In this document: positions 12,642-12,735 of the stretch, piece after piece
Numbering within the stretch: the first letter of the stretch is position 1
Layout: the number at the start of each line of letters is the position of its first letter
From: Acholeplasmataceae bacterium UBA6190
Lineage (GTDB): Bacteria > Bacillota_I > Bacilli_A > Acholeplasmatales > Acholeplasmataceae
Direction: 5' to 3'
Length of the DNA: 12,735 nucleotides
Assembly (NCBI GenBank): GCA_002422045.1
Contig: DITG01000025.1
Location: 1 to 12,735, forward strand
The notes under the pieces: generated by a model
What the model saw: the letters and a program-made list of their open reading frames with translations, nothing else
What the model was told of the DNA's origin: nothing
Database searches by the model: none
Translations under genes and position numbers: made by a program

Positions 12642-12735
12642 GTGAATACTAACAACAAAATCTATGATGAAAAATCGATTCAGATCCTTGAAGGACTTGA
12701 AGCAGTACGGAAACGTCCAGGGATGTATATCGGAT
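12642..12735 (+). CDS. parE: Topoisomerase IV subunit B, N-terminal fragment (3'-truncated, GTG start)
   Basis: Only the first 31 codons lie in the window. They encode [20 protein letters not shown] followed by [11 protein letters not shown], the conserved N-terminus of the GyrB/ParE ATPase subunit of type II topoisomerases. The sequence does not by itself separate ParE from GyrB. The divergent plsY neighbour, as in Bacillus subtilis, favours ParE, which decatenates replicated chromosomes with ParC. The start is GTG at 12642: an in-frame TAG at 12624-12626 blocks any earlier start and there is no in-frame ATG in between. The ATG at 12640 is in another frame and hits a stop at once. A weak GGTGAT site (12633-12638) precedes it. 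Confidence 0.88.
   Translation, partial: MNTNNKIYDEKSIQILEGLEAVRKRPGMYIG

Overview
This window looks like chromosomal core DNA from a low-to-moderate GC Gram-positive-type bacterium that keeps the standard genetic code. TGG encodes Trp, and TGA ends several genes (ABC ATPase, arsR-like, copA, copZ, rsmD). The promoters are of Firmicutes type (TTGACA / TATAAT, often with a TG extension), terminators are intrinsic, and gene content and order (infC-rpmI-rplT; plsY divergent from parE; yneF) recall Bacilli. An Acholeplasma, Izemoplasma or Erysipelotrichia-like lineage is my inference; the sequence alone does not prove it.

Layout. (1) 1-1867, + strand: the end of an ABC-exporter-like operon, with a 5'-truncated protein of unknown function, a minimal ABC ATPase and a small membrane partner, all with overlapping ends. 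(2) 1884-3436: the translation operon infC-rpmI-rplT. It has a near-consensus promoter, a structured leader with an intrinsic terminator (probable L20-type attenuator), an AUU start codon for infC, and an rplT with an unusual 70-residue C-terminal extension. (3) 3461-4921: a large unknown membrane protein. (4) 4988-5177: an intergenic unit with its own promoter and T-run that encodes a roughly 155-nt rod-shaped RNA; 6S RNA is the best candidate, not proven. (5) 5224-6309: an M42 aminopeptidase with a UUCG-capped terminator. (6) 6311-9641: a metal operon with a CadC-like ArsR-family regulator, a Cu(I)-type P1B ATPase and a CopZ-like chaperone, continuing by a 4-nt overlap into the 16S rRNA methyltransferase rsmD. 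(7) 9643-10832: a minus-strand unknown membrane protein, divergent from the small YneF-family protein (UPF0154). (8) 10892-11850: a stand-alone alpha/alpha-toroid-like protein, convergent with plsY. (9) 11836-12735: plsY on the minus strand, divergent from the start of parE, which runs off the window.

How it works together. Most genes are housekeeping: translation initiation and the ribosome, rRNA modification, phospholipid synthesis, chromosome decatenation. The most unusual elements are the copper efflux cassette under a CadC-like rather than CopY/CsoR regulator and fused transcriptionally to rsmD, the extended L20, and the structured RNA at 5023-5177. I saw no mobile elements, CRISPR arrays, tRNA or rRNA genes. 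Several start codons are not the longest-ORF starts (infC 2071, yneF 10611, the minus-strand gene 10482), and the reasons are given in the entries.
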